From NCBI RefSeq assembly GCF_012641275.1, contig NZ_JABAIA010000001.1:372001-436000 (forward strand): 64,000 bases of DNA, in the 5' to 3' direction. The notes beneath the pieces are model-generated. The model made no database searches. It saw only the letters and a program-made list of their open reading frames with translations, and was not told where the DNA came from. Below, one piece after another: positions 42,782 to 51,752 of this stretch. The position numbers and the translations under genes were made by a program. Source of the stretch: Chitinophaga varians. Its GTDB lineage: Bacteria > Bacteroidota > Bacteroidia > Chitinophagales > Chitinophagaceae. Position 1 is the first letter of the stretch. Every line of letters starts with the position of its first letter.

Positions 42782-43631
42782 TTTGAAAAGAATGTATTAC
42801 GATCACCGATGAGCGGTAATGGTATGAGGTGAGATAAATGTATAGGTATAGATAACTGTTTATAAGGAAACCATCATTATACGAGCATGATAAGAAATTG
42901 CACAGATACTGCATCACTGCAGCAGGCAAATTTAAACCTGTGGCAAGCGCCTATCAGGAGCGCTGGCATTATAGCAGACGGCGCTGGTCATCCCAAAGGT
43001 GTAAAGACGCCGCGGGAGGCGGTCGTAAAGCAGATATGAACATATCTCCCGCTGCATATAAATAAACATCCGAAAGCGGGCAACAGCTTTCCGGCCTTCC
43101 ACTGAACATATTCATCCCGGCCGCCTTGTGACCAGATGAAAACAGCCCGCCATAAGCGTTTCCTGCGAATGTGCCGGATAGCGTTCAGCCCTATGGCTGG
43201 CGGCCTGATATTTTTCAGTCAACTGTTAATAGATAATTAACATGCGGCAGCCTGTTGAGAAAAAACTATACACTTAATTTACATAATTCATTAACTTGTT
43301 TTAAAACCAAACAGCATCGACCAAAAGAAAAACCAACAACTGTATTATTCCATCAAGATTTTAGCGCTTGCATTTTTAGAGAGATGTTAAAGCGGGCCTC
43401 CTTAGCTAAATCGATATAGTTAGGGCAAAGGCTGTGTAGTGTAGTTCATGAAACAGGGAGAGCGTGTGTACCACAGCCTAACGGGGCCGGTTATGTGAAA
43501 TTGTATCAATGCAAACCTTTGCCAACAATTAAAACTTATTTATCCCAAAGCATAAAAGTCCAGCTGCCTGACAGAACGATCCATCATAACGCTTACAAAC
43601 AGTTTTCATTCACCGCTCATTTCAATTCACT
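42782..43631. other. Long non-coding stretch upstream of susC
   Basis: About 850 bases without a convincing gene on either strand. The left half is of ordinary base composition, the right half (from about 43210) is AT-rich. A 7-bp inverted repeat TGTTAAT-AGATA-ATTAACA lies at 43224-43242. The stretch probably holds the promoter and regulatory leader of the SusC/SusD operon; no clear TAnnTTTG box with a proper -33 was found. A small RNA could be hidden here. Confidence 0.5.
43224..43242. promoter_or_regulatory. Inverted repeat in the susC upstream region
   Basis: TGTTAAT-AGATA-ATTAACA, a perfect 7-bp dyad with a 5-base centre, about 390 bases before the susC start. It could be a regulator site; distance and lack of copies keep this tentative. 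Confidence 0.3.
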
Positions 43632-46600
43632 ATGAAGTTTTCCTTTCTTAGAAAAACGGGCTTTTTGCTGGCCTTTCTCTGCGTAATCACCGCAGTGGCC
43701 ATGGCACAAAGAACGATCTCCGGCAAAGTAACCGGCGCCGCCGACGGGCAGGGCCTGCCGGGCGTCACCATCACGGTGCCTGGTACCAGCACGGGCACGA
43801 GCACCGATGCCAACGGCGTGTATAAGTTATCCTTACCCGCAACTGCACAAACGCTTGCATTCTCCTTTCTTGGATATGAAGCGCAGACCGTCACCATCGG
43901 TAACCGGGACGTGATCAACGTCGCCCTGCAATCCACCACCAAAGGACTGGGCGAAGTGGTAGTTGTAGGTTACGGCACCCAAACGCGCCGCGACCTGACC
44001 GGCACCATCTCCTCCGTGAAAGGCGCCGACATCAAAAATCTGCCGGTCAGCGATGCAGCCCAGGCCATGCAGGGCCGCGTTACCGGCGTAGACATCGTAC
44101 GGTCCGACGGACAGCCCGGCAGCGCTCCCAGTATTCGTATACGCGGTACCGGTACCATCAACAATGCAGAACCACTGGTCATCATAGACGGCGTACCCGC
44201 CGGAGGGCTTAGCGATATCAATCCCAATGACATCGCCTCCATGGAGGTACTAAAAGACGCCTCCTCCTCTGCTATCTACGGGACAAGGGCGGCCAACGGC
44301 GTTATCATCATCACCAGTAAAAAAGGCAACTATGGTGAAAAGCTGAAAGCCTCCGTGAACGTATATAAAGGCGTGTCCAACGCTATCCGCTACATTCCGC
44401 TGCTCACCGCCCCTGAACTGGTGATGCTGAAAAAAGAACGTTATACCAATGACGGTAAACAGATAGATCCTATCTGGAACGACCCTTATTATTCGCAACA
44501 ACGGACCGACTGGCAACGCGCCCTGCTCGGCTCCGGCCAGGTAACCAACGCGGATGTGAGCCTCCGCGGCGGCAACAGCAGCTCCAACTACCTCTTCAGC
44601 GCCGGCTACTACGATGAAAAAGGTATCATAGAAAACACCTATTTCAAACGGTACACCGTCCGCATCAATTCGGAACACAAGCTGGGCAAACGTTTGAAGG
44701 TGGGTGAAAACCTGCAGCTGACCTACCGCCAGAATGAAGGCTTCGATACCTACTCTTCCCAGACAGGCCTTATCTTCAGCGCTCTGCGTTTTAATCCGGC
44801 CATCCCGGTGTTCAACCCGGACGGCAGCTACGGCTCCTCCAAAGCCAGCAATGAACTCGGCGATATCAACAACCCGGTCTTTACCGCACAGACCACCGAC
44901 GGATGGGCCAAAAACTACCGCATGCTGGCCAACGTATATGCGGAACTGGAAATCCTCGACGGCCTTACCCTTCGCGGCAACTATGGTTATGACGGCAGCA
45001 TCTACAACCAGTCCAACTTTGTGCCCAAAGTGCTGGACCAGACGCGTACCCGTGACCGTGCCCAACTGTGGAACCGCAGCGAGTCCAACAGCTCCCAGCT
45101 GAGTGAAGTATTTCTGACCTATAACAAATTCTTTCATCAGCACCATGTTACCTTCACCGGCGGTTATTCCCAACAGGAAACCAAAGGCTATTTCTTCAAA
45201 GGCGAACGCTGGGGCTTTGCCGACGAATCACCAGACGTACGCGTGCTCGATAACGGCAACGAAATTCATGACGCCAGCGGCAACTTCAACCCACAGAGTG
45301 CCATCGCATCAGGCTTTGTAAGAGGTTTCTACGGTTTCAAGGAAAAATATTTGCTCACCGTTACCTTCCGTGCCGACGGGTCTTCCCGCTTCGCACCGGG
45401 CAAACGCTGGGGCTACTTCCCCGCTTTCTCCGCCGGATGGCGCGTTTCGGACGAAACATTCTTCAAAGACAATGTGAAGTTTGTCAGCAACCTGAAAATC
45501 ACCGGCGGATGGGGCCAGCTGGGCAATCAGAATGTTCGTGATTTCCAGTATCTCGCACCGGTGAATAAAGACAGACGGTATAACTTCGGCGAAAGTCCCT
45601 ACGTAGGCATATGGAATTCCCGCCTCGCCAACCCTTCCATCACCTGGGAGAAAGCCGAAATGACCAACATCAGCCTGGAAGCCGGCTTCTTTGAAAACAA
45701 GCTGAATGCGGTGATCACCTGGTTCAACAAAAACACCAAAGACATGCTGGTACCTGCCGCAGCCATGGACCTGCACGGCACTGCCGCCATCCCTGACCAG
45801 AACATCGGTCAGCTGAACAACAAAGGATGGGAGCTGGAAGTCAGCTACCAGGGCGGCAACGAAAGGTTCCGTTACAACCTCTCCGCCAATGCGTCCTTTA
45901 TCAAAAATACCGTTACCAAACTCTATGAAGCCGGTACTTATATTTCTTCCAGCAACTACGGCCGGCAAAACCAGGAGATCTCCCGTACCTACGAAGGGCA
46001 GCCGCTGGCATCTTTCTACGGTTGGAAAACAAACGGCATTTATCAAACCCAACAGGAAATCGATGCTGACCCTTATATCGCCAAAGATCCCAATAAGGAA
46101 AACATCAAACCCGGCGATGTACGTTTTGTGGACATCAACGGCGACGGCATCATCAATGAGCTGGACCGCACCAACCTCGGCGATCCCAATCCGCGCGTAG
46201 TGTATGGTTTTCAGGCAGGCGCACAGTACAAAGGCTTTGACCTGAGCCTTTCCTTTGCCGGCGTAGGCGGCGTTAAATTATACAACGCCGATAAAATGCA
46301 GGGCATGGACCCCACCTATCCGTACAATATGTACGCAGAAGCGCTTCAGCGCTGGCACGGTCCGGGCACCAGCAACAGCGTGCCGCGCATGAGCCTCTCC
46401 AGCGACAACAGCAACAACCGTACTTCCGACCGTTTTGTGGAAAAAGGCGATTACCTCTCCCTGCGTAATATCGCGCTCGGCTATACGATTCCGTCCAAAG
46501 TATGGGGTCGTACCGGTATCTCCGACGTACGCGTATACGTGGCAGCACAGAACCTGTTTTTCCTCACCTCCTATTCCGGGCTCACACCACAACTGGGTTA

Positions 46601-46700
46601 TAACGACGCCACACAGGACGGGAACCGGCAACGCGGCGTAGACGTGGCTGCTTATCCGCAGGCAAGAACATTCACTTTTGGCGCTACGCTCAACTTCTAA
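43632..46700 (+). CDS. SusC/RagA-type TonB-linked outer membrane transporter
   Basis: A 1022-residue SusC homologue: signal peptide (ends AVAMAQ), carboxypeptidase-regulatory-like domain (RTISGKVTGAADGQGLPGVT), TonB box region and plug (GLGEVVVVGYGTQTRRDLTG, then SIRIRGTGTINNAEPLVIID), a 22-strand barrel and the C-terminal FTFGATLNF. It imports oligosaccharides or peptides across the outer membrane using TonB energy, with its SusD lipoprotein as lid. SusD follows 11 bases downstream. No ECF sigma/anti-sigma pair, hybrid two-component sensor or glycoside hydrolase is adjacent, so the substrate is open; the mutarotase nearby hints at a free sugar or glycoside. Confidence 0.95.
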   Translation: MKFSFLRKTGFLLAFLCVITAVAMAQRTISGKVTGAADGQGLPGVTITVPGTSTGTSTDANGVYKLSLPATAQTLAFSFLGYEAQTVTIGNRDVINVALQSTTKGLGEVVVVGYGTQTRRDLTGTISSVKGADIKNLPVSDAAQAMQGRVTGVDIVRSDGQPGSAPSIRIRGTGTINNAEPLVIIDGVPAGGLSDINPNDIASMEVLKDASSSAIYGTRAANGVIIITSKKGNYGEKLKASVNVYKGVSNAIRYIPLLTAPELVMLKKERYTNDGKQIDPIWNDPYYSQQRTDWQRALLGSGQVTNADVSLRGGNSSSNYLFSAGYYDEKGIIENTYFKRYTVRINSEHKLGKRLKVGENLQLTYRQNEGFDTYSSQTGLIFSALRFNPAIPVFNPDGSYGSSKASNELGDINNPVFTAQTTDGWAKNYRMLANVYAELEILDGLTLRGNYGYDGSIYNQSNFVPKVLDQTRTRDRAQLWNRSESNSSQLSEVFLTYNKFFHQHHVTFTGGYSQQETKGYFFKGERWGFADESPDVRVLDNGNEIHDASGNFNPQSAIASGFVRGFYGFKEKYLLTVTFRADGSSRFAPGKRWGYFPAFSAGWRVSDETFFKDNVKFVSNLKITGGWGQLGNQNVRDFQYLAPVNKDRRYNFGESPYVGIWNSRLANPSITWEKAEMTNISLEAGFFENKLNAVITWFNKNTKDMLVPAAAMDLHGTAAIPDQNIGQLNNKGWELEVSYQGGNERFRYNLSANASFIKNTVTKLYEAGTYISSSNYGRQNQEISRTYEGQPLASFYGWKTNGIYQTQQEIDADPYIAKDPNKENIKPGDVRFVDINGDGIINELDRTNLGDPNPRVVYGFQAGAQYKGFDLSLSFAGVGGVKLYNADKMQGMDPTYPYNMYAEALQRWHGPGTSNSVPRMSLSSDNSNNRTSDRFVEKGDYLSLRNIALGYTIPSKVWGRTGISDVRVYVAAQNLFFLTSYSGLTPQLGYNDATQDGNRQRGVDVAAYPQARTFTFGATLNF

Positions 46701-46711
46701 AACTGACGACC

Positions 46712-48187
46712 ATGCAATCAATGAAACATATACTGCTGGCCGGCCTTACCGCCGCCACCTTGTTATCCGGCTGTAAAAACGTGCTGGACGTACAGCCTCA
46801 GGGCAACTTCACCACCGGTAACTACTGGCGTAATCAGGACCAGGCCATAGAGGGCATCACCGGTATTTACAATATCCTGCTGGAAGAAGATTTTACAGGC
46901 TTCAATGAATTTGTTTTTGATAACTGTTCAGACGACCAGGTGCGTGGTGGCGACCATGATTATGACGATGCCATTGAAGCATTCACGTATGACGCCTCTA
47001 CGCCTACCGTGCGCGCCGGCTGGCGATGGAAATATGAAACCATCAACCGCGCCAACAGTGCGCTGATCAATATTCCGAAGATCAGCAACATTGACGCCGC
47101 CATCAAACAACGTTGCCTTGGAGAAGCGCATTTCCTTCGTGCATACGCCTACTGGCGCCTGCTGCTGATATATGGAGAAGTACCCATTATCACGGAAGAT
47201 GATGTAACGAAAGTCAATTATAACAAGCCCAAAGTGAGCGCCGACGAACTGCGCAAACAGATAGAAGCCGATCTGCTGCTGGCCGCCGACGAACTGCCGG
47301 AAACCTATGGCGAAACCGATAAAGGCCGTGCCAGCAAAGGTTCCGCCTGGGGCCTGCTCTGTAAGCTGTACATGGAATGGGACCAACTGGACAAAGCCAT
47401 CGCCGTAGGCAATAAAGTCATCAGCAACGCCAACTACGCACTGGCGCCACGGTATGCTGACAACTTCAGCGTAGCTACCGGCAATAATTCAGAGATGTTG
47501 TTGGCCGTGCAGACCGTTGACGGCGCCGGTTACTCCGACTTCGTCACCTACCATGCGCCACGCAAGTGGAACGGCTGGAGCTTCTTCTACCCTACCAAAT
47601 CGCTGGTAGATGAATTTGAGCCCGGTGATCCGCGGAAAGAGATCTGTATTATGGCGCCCGGCGATAAAGTCAACGTAGGCACCGGTATAGAAACCGCTAC
47701 AGCAGACCTTTCCTGGTCCGGCTACCACTACAAAAAATTCTGTGCGTGGAAACCTTCCGGTGGTCTTAACTATTCGTTAAAAACCCCGCTCCTGCGCAGC
47801 GCAGACATTTATCTGCTGGTGGCAGAAGCGAAGATCCGCCTCAATGGCCCAGGCGCCGGCGATGCAGAGATACAGGCCATCCGTACCCGTGCGTCCGCCA
47901 CTTTGCCGGCTGTACACAGTGCCGGTATGAAGGAGCTGATGCATGAACGCCGTGTAGAGCTGTGCGGTGAAAACGAAAGGCAGCAGGACCTGCTGAGATG
48001 GGACAAAGCGAAGCTGATCGATATTGTGGCCATCAACAACCAGCCTAAGCTGGCCTATGACGGCACTGTGATGAGCAGAGGCGGTTCACCACGTAAGTTT
48101 ATACGGCCTAAACATTATTATTTCCCGATGCCACAGACGGAGATCGATAAGAGCAAAGGCACGCTGGTACAGAATCCGAACTACTAA
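46712..48187 (+). CDS. SusD/RagB-type outer membrane lipoprotein
   Basis: A 491-residue SusD homologue with a lipoprotein leader (LAGLTAATLLSGC, Cys lipidated), the N-terminal TPR-like helices (FLRAYAYWRLLLIYGEVPII, typical of the family) and the RagB C-terminal part (LMHERRVELCGENERQQDLL, YFPMPQTEIDKSKGTLVQNP). It captures the substrate at the cell surface and hands it to SusC. A second ATG at 46721 would give a shorter leader. A GC-rich hairpin follows at 48196-48228. Confidence 0.95.
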   Translation: MQSMKHILLAGLTAATLLSGCKNVLDVQPQGNFTTGNYWRNQDQAIEGITGIYNILLEEDFTGFNEFVFDNCSDDQVRGGDHDYDDAIEAFTYDASTPTVRAGWRWKYETINRANSALINIPKISNIDAAIKQRCLGEAHFLRAYAYWRLLLIYGEVPIITEDDVTKVNYNKPKVSADELRKQIEADLLLAADELPETYGETDKGRASKGSAWGLLCKLYMEWDQLDKAIAVGNKVISNANYALAPRYADNFSVATGNNSEMLLAVQTVDGAGYSDFVTYHAPRKWNGWSFFYPTKSLVDEFEPGDPRKEICIMAPGDKVNVGTGIETATADLSWSGYHYKKFCAWKPSGGLNYSLKTPLLRSADIYLLVAEAKIRLNGPGAGDAEIQAIRTRASATLPAVHSAGMKELMHERRVELCGENERQQDLLRWDKAKLIDIVAINNQPKLAYDGTVMSRGGSPRKFIRPKHYYFPMPQTEIDKSKGTLVQNPNY

Positions 48188-48195
48188 AAAAACAA

Positions 48196-48228
48196 ACCGG
48201 TGTTGCAGCAGACAGCCGCAACACCGGT
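48196..48228. terminator. Hairpin between susD and the convergent mutarotase gene
   Basis: ACCGGTGTTGC (48196-48206) pairs perfectly with GCAACACCGGT (48218-48228), 11-base loop. The T-tract is poor on both strands, but the place between convergent genes fits a bidirectional terminator. Confidence 0.6.
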
Positions 48229-48252
48229 CCATTTGGTTATCGGATTATTTTA

Positions 48253-49413
48253 TTATTTGGTGGAGAATTTATACACCGTTGTTTGTTGGTAGGTTTCTCC
48301 CGGTTTCAGGATAACCGTAGGGAAATCAGACTGGTTGGGCGAATTAGGGAAATGTTGCGCTTCCAGGCACAGTCCCGCATGTTGCACATATTTTTTTCCG
48401 CCGCGGGTATTAGACAATGTACCGTCCAGGAAATTACCGGAGTAAAACTGCACCCCCGGCTCGGTGGTGGACATCTCCATCAAACGTCCGCTGGCGGGGT
48501 CATAGAGCGTAGCTACTGTTTCCAGGCTGCCTGCTGCTTTGTCTAGCACGAAGTTGTGATCGTACCCACCTTTCACCGCAGCGATATCTTTTCCTACTTT
48601 CTTAGGCGTAGTAAAATCCATCATGGTGCCTTTCACCGGTTGCAACTGGCCGGTGGGGATCAGTTTATCATTTACCGGCGTGTAGCGGCTGGCTTTCAGC
48701 TGCAGCTCCTGGTCCAGGATGGTGCTGTCTTTGCCTCCGGAGAGGTTAAAATAGCTGTGATTGGTGAGGTTCACCGGCGTGGCTTTATCGCTGGTGGCGG
48801 TATAATGGATCTTCAGGGCGTTGTCAGGCGTAAGCGTATACTGCACTGTCGCCTTCAACGTGCCGGGATATCCTTCTTCCCCGTCTTTGCTGGTATATTC
48901 CAGTTGCAGGGAGCTGTCGCCGGATTGTGCGGCAGACCATATTACCTTATCAAAGCCTTTGATACCACCGTGCAGCGTGTTGCCGTGATCGTTAGCTGCC
49001 AGCGTATATTCCTTACCGTCCAGTTTGAATTTGGCATTTGCGATACGGTTGGCATACCGGCCTATCAGTGCGCCGAAGTAAGGCTGTCCTTTTTGCTGAT
49101 ATCCGCTGAGCGAGTCGTAAGACAATACCACATTGGCTTTCTGCCCTTGTTTGTCCGGCACGATGATATCTGTGACAATACCACCATAGTTCAGAATTTT
49201 CACTTCCATGCCGGCAGCATTGCGGAGAGTGTATTGCAATACATCCTGTCCGTCTGTTTGTCCATAGTTGTGGGCCGTAGTAGCCGTAACAGCGGCAGCG
49301 GTGTCCGTGCCGGTCTTGCTTTCTTCTTTAGGAGCGTTAGCCGAGTTGCAGGCGCCCAACAGGACAGTGCCTGAGATCATCAGGGCCGAGAGCCCCCTGA
49401 GGTTCATTTCCAT
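48253..49413 (-). CDS. Lipoprotein aldose 1-epimerase (galactose mutarotase, GalM-like)
   Basis: A 386-residue GalM-type mutarotase with a lipoprotein leader (MISGTVLLGACNSAN). Catalytic-type elements are visible: NYGGIVTDIIVPD, IGRYANRIANAKF, ANDHGNTLHGGIKGFDKV, HSYFNLSGG and PGVQFYSGN. It equilibrates alpha and beta anomers of aldoses such as galactose or glucose; the lipid anchor places it in the periplasm or at the surface, where it would act on sugars freshly released or imported. Convergent with SusD, so probably a separate transcript, but functionally linked by location. Confidence 0.9.
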   Translation of the reverse strand: MEMNLRGLSALMISGTVLLGACNSANAPKEESKTGTDTAAAVTATTAHNYGQTDGQDVLQYTLRNAAGMEVKILNYGGIVTDIIVPDKQGQKANVVLSYDSLSGYQQKGQPYFGALIGRYANRIANAKFKLDGKEYTLAANDHGNTLHGGIKGFDKVIWSAAQSGDSSLQLEYTSKDGEEGYPGTLKATVQYTLTPDNALKIHYTATSDKATPVNLTNHSYFNLSGGKDSTILDQELQLKASRYTPVNDKLIPTGQLQPVKGTMMDFTTPKKVGKDIAAVKGGYDHNFVLDKAAGSLETVATLYDPASGRLMEMSTTEPGVQFYSGNFLDGTLSNTRGGKKYVQHAGLCLEAQHFPNSPNQSDFPTVILKPGETYQQTTVYKFSTK

Positions 49414-49619
49414 AACGTATATAAGGTTAAGTGAATAGTATCGTTAAATATCGTGATAATTAGGGAAAAGAAGAAATGGGGAGATGTTAATTATTGTTTG
49501 TGGGTGGTATGAATCATTTATGAAAAATGTTGTATTAACAAAGCGCCGGTTAGTGAAGTCGTGATTTGTGGCTATTATTGGGAGCCAAACACAATTTCTT
49601 AGCCATTATTTGTTAACTC

Positions 49620-50144
49620 ATGTCAACACTGACCAAATACCGTATTGAAGTAACCATTGACAAACTAACAAACAGTATTGTCAATACTATCTCCGGAGAC
49701 AGTTTCGAAACGATTGTCAACCCTGTCAACAAAGCAGATTTAAGGATGATTTCAGCGAAGACAAACTGGAAGTTTGACTGGAAAAAGGAGTTTCGATTAA
49801 AAGACAGGGTAACCTATAAACTGTCTATTATGGATAATCATGAAGTAGTCCAGGGACTCATGAGTTTAAGTGATTGCAGGAACCATTACTATACTCATCT
49901 CATTGAAAGCGCCCCTTTTAATACCGGAAGCCCCAAGCTTTATGAAGGAGTTCCCGGCAATCTCTTTGCCTTTGCCTGCAAGCTATCCCAGGAACAAGGC
50001 TACCAGGGTTTTGTTGCTTTCGCATCTAAAACACGCCTTATTTCCCATTATGAAAAAAGCCTTGGCGCCACCCATATCGGTAACCATAAAATGATTATCT
50101 TTCCGGAAAACGCGGCCATTCTCATTAACAAATATTATAAATAA
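49620..50144 (+). CDS. GNAT-like acetyltransferase-fold protein
   Basis: A 174-residue protein that reads as a divergent GNAT: an N-terminal strand with an ion-pair-like charged stretch, VVQGLMSLSDCRNHYYTHLI, then YEGVPGNLFAFACKLSQEQG, YQGFVAFASKTRLISHYEKS and LGATHIGNHKMIIF at the end. The order (strand, helix after an acetyl-CoA loop, strand, helix with a Tyr) fits motif A/B, but the Q/RxxGxG/A loop is not clear. A 56-residue gene follows 6 bases downstream and is likely co-expressed. Acceptor unknown. Confidence 0.55.
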   Translation: MSTLTKYRIEVTIDKLTNSIVNTISGDSFETIVNPVNKADLRMISAKTNWKFDWKKEFRLKDRVTYKLSIMDNHEVVQGLMSLSDCRNHYYTHLIESAPFNTGSPKLYEGVPGNLFAFACKLSQEQGYQGFVAFASKTRLISHYEKSLGATHIGNHKMIIFPENAAILINKYYK

Positions 50145-50150
50145 TGATAT

Positions 50151-50321
50151 ATGGGATACATTAAAGAACCTAAAGGCGTTGATTGGGTGGTTGATCCCAA
50201 ACCATTGACTGACAAAGACCGTCAAATAATCAGTGAAGCCATTCACTATTATAAAAGTACCGGCCGTAAACTAAAACCTTCCCATAAACGAAACGATAAC
50301 AGCAATAAAAAAACGAGGTAG
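50151..50321 (+). CDS. Small basic protein downstream of the GNAT-like gene
   Basis: A 56-residue ORF starting ATG 50151, stop TAG 50319-50321. It begins MGYIKEPKGVDWVVDPKPLT, continues with a helix DKDRQIISEAIHYYKS and ends in a Lys/Arg/Asn-rich tail. Six bases separate it from the upstream stop, which argues for one transcript. The mix of a conserved-looking N-terminus and a charged tail suggests a real protein. I do not recognise its function; a partner or inhibitor of the GNAT-like protein is one possibility. Confidence 0.6.
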   Translation: MGYIKEPKGVDWVVDPKPLTDKDRQIISEAIHYYKSTGRKLKPSHKRNDNSNKKTR

Positions 50322-50407
50322 TAATACCTGCGTATTTTCAATCCGTCTCTATTAACCTGTTTTTCTCCTTTTGAACCCTTAATTTTGGCCTTCGAGAAAA
50401 ACGTTAT

Positions 50408-51115
50408 ATGAAGCATATTGTCCTGGCCAGCACGTCTACCCTCTATGGAGAAGGTTATCTGGCTTATTTACAACCTGTGATGCAGACATTGTTCGCCGGT
50501 GTCAGTGAAATTATCTTTGTGCCATTTGCCCGTCCGGGTGGCATTTCCCATGATGAATATACCGCCAGAGCCGCAGCGGCCTTTGCGCCGTTACAGATAC
50601 AGGTGAAAGGGCTGCATACTTTTGCAGATCCTGCCTCGGCCATCCGTGAAGCACAGGGGTTCTTTACCGGCGGCGGCAATACTTTCCTGCTGGTGAAGGA
50701 ACTGCTGGAGCGCGGACTGATGGACAAACTGAAAACCGCCGTAGAAGAAGGCCGTCCGTATATGGGATGCAGTGCCGGCAGCAATATTGGCGGTGTTTCC
50801 ATGCAAACGACCAACGACATGCCGATCGTGTATCCGCCGGGTTTCCAGACGATGGGACTGGTGCCTTTTAACCTGAACCCACACTACCTCGATCCTATTC
50901 CTAACCTGCCCCATATGGGTGAAACACGCGAAACACGTATCAAAGAGTTCCATACCCAACATGCCACGCCGGTGCTGGGGCTGCGTGAAGGCGGCTGGAT
51001 TCTGGTGAAAGGCGATCAGATCACGCTGGAAGGCAAACCCACCGCCCGCATATTTGAAGCCGGAAAAACGCCTTATGAAGTTGATCCCGGCAGCAACCTG
51101 AATTTTCTTCGCTAA
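50408..51115 (+). CDS. pepE: Dipeptidase E (aspartyl dipeptidase, peptidase S51)
   Basis: A 235-residue S51-family peptidase. Conserved parts are FFTGGGNTFLL, the nucleophile S122 in MGCSAGSNIGG, a later LNPHYLDP with the catalytic-type His, and GLREGGWILV. PepE cleaves dipeptides with N-terminal aspartate. Cytoplasmic. It is followed 40 bases later by a TetR gene with its own promoter, so probably monocistronic. Confidence 0.9.
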   Translation: MKHIVLASTSTLYGEGYLAYLQPVMQTLFAGVSEIIFVPFARPGGISHDEYTARAAAAFAPLQIQVKGLHTFADPASAIREAQGFFTGGGNTFLLVKELLERGLMDKLKTAVEEGRPYMGCSAGSNIGGVSMQTTNDMPIVYPPGFQTMGLVPFNLNPHYLDPIPNLPHMGETRETRIKEFHTQHATPVLGLREGGWILVKGDQITLEGKPTARIFEAGKTPYEVDPGSNLNFLR

Positions 51116-51121
51116 TACATA

Positions 51122-51141
51122 AAACGAACGGTTATTCGTTT
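51122..51141. promoter_or_regulatory. Perfect operator palindrome of the second tetR gene
   Basis: AAACGAA-CGGTTA-TTCGTTT, a perfect 7-bp inverted repeat with a 6-base centre. Its last T is the first base of the -7 box TATCTTTG. Position and symmetry indicate autorepression by the TetR protein coded from 51156. Confidence 0.75.
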
Positions 51142-51148
51142 ATCTTTG
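51141..51148 (+). promoter_or_regulatory. -7 box of the second tetR gene
   Basis: TATCTTTG fits TAnnTTTG and lies 7 bases before the ATG at 51156, so the mRNA leader would be very short or absent. No TTG is seen at the expected -33 distance. Confidence 0.5.
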
Positions 51149-51155
51149 TGACGTT

Positions 51156-51746
51156 ATGCGTGTAAAAGACGAACAAAAAGCCGCCCTTATTCAGGAAAAG
51201 GCCATCGAAATGATCGTGCGTGAAGGTTTCGATGGCCTCAGTATGCACAAACTGGCCAAAGCGGTCGACATATCGGTATCTACGATATACATCTATTTTA
51301 AAAACAGGGAAGACCTGCTTAACCAGTTGTATATCGACGTGATGGCGGTATTTGTCCGCGAAACGCTGCAGGACTTTGATCCGGAGATGGACTTTGAGGC
51401 AGGGCTCTGGCTGCAATGGCGTAACCGTTTCCGTTATATCCAGCGATATCCGCTGCACTACCTGTTTTCCGAGCAGTTCCGTCACTCACCGTTAATCCGC
51501 CATCCGGCCATCGGAAAAGATGCGTTCAGGCAGGCGATGCAACAATTTACGGCCAATGCGATACGTCGTAAACAGATCCCTGATCTTCCGGTAGAAGTGT
51601 ATTGGGCGCTGGCTTACGGGCCGTTCTATACGCTTGTCGGTTTCCACGTACATAACAACGCTTTCTTCGACAAACCGTTCAGGTTGAGTGAAGCGGTGCT
51701 GAAGCAAACATTTGAACGGACGATCTTATCATTAAAAATTGGTTGA
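51156..51746 (+). CDS. TetR/AcrR family transcriptional regulator (second)
   Basis: A 196-residue TetR protein. The N-terminal helix-turn-helix reads IQEKAIEMIVREGFDGLSMH, KLAKAVDISVSTIYIYFKNR. The C-terminal ligand-binding domain has FRYIQRYPLHYLFSEQF. A perfect palindrome overlaps its -7 box, so it most likely represses itself. The next gene (51753) starts 6 bases after its stop and would be controlled with it. The effector is unknown. Confidence 0.92.
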   Translation: MRVKDEQKAALIQEKAIEMIVREGFDGLSMHKLAKAVDISVSTIYIYFKNREDLLNQLYIDVMAVFVRETLQDFDPEMDFEAGLWLQWRNRFRYIQRYPLHYLFSEQFRHSPLIRHPAIGKDAFRQAMQQFTANAIRRKQIPDLPVEVYWALAYGPFYTLVGFHVHNNAFFDKPFRLSEAVLKQTFERTILSLKIG

Positions 51747-51752
51747 CCCCTT

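Noticed and set aside
44250..45173. 307-residue minus-strand ORF opposite susC
   Set aside because: Shadow of the GC-biased third codon positions of the SusC gene; no domain features.
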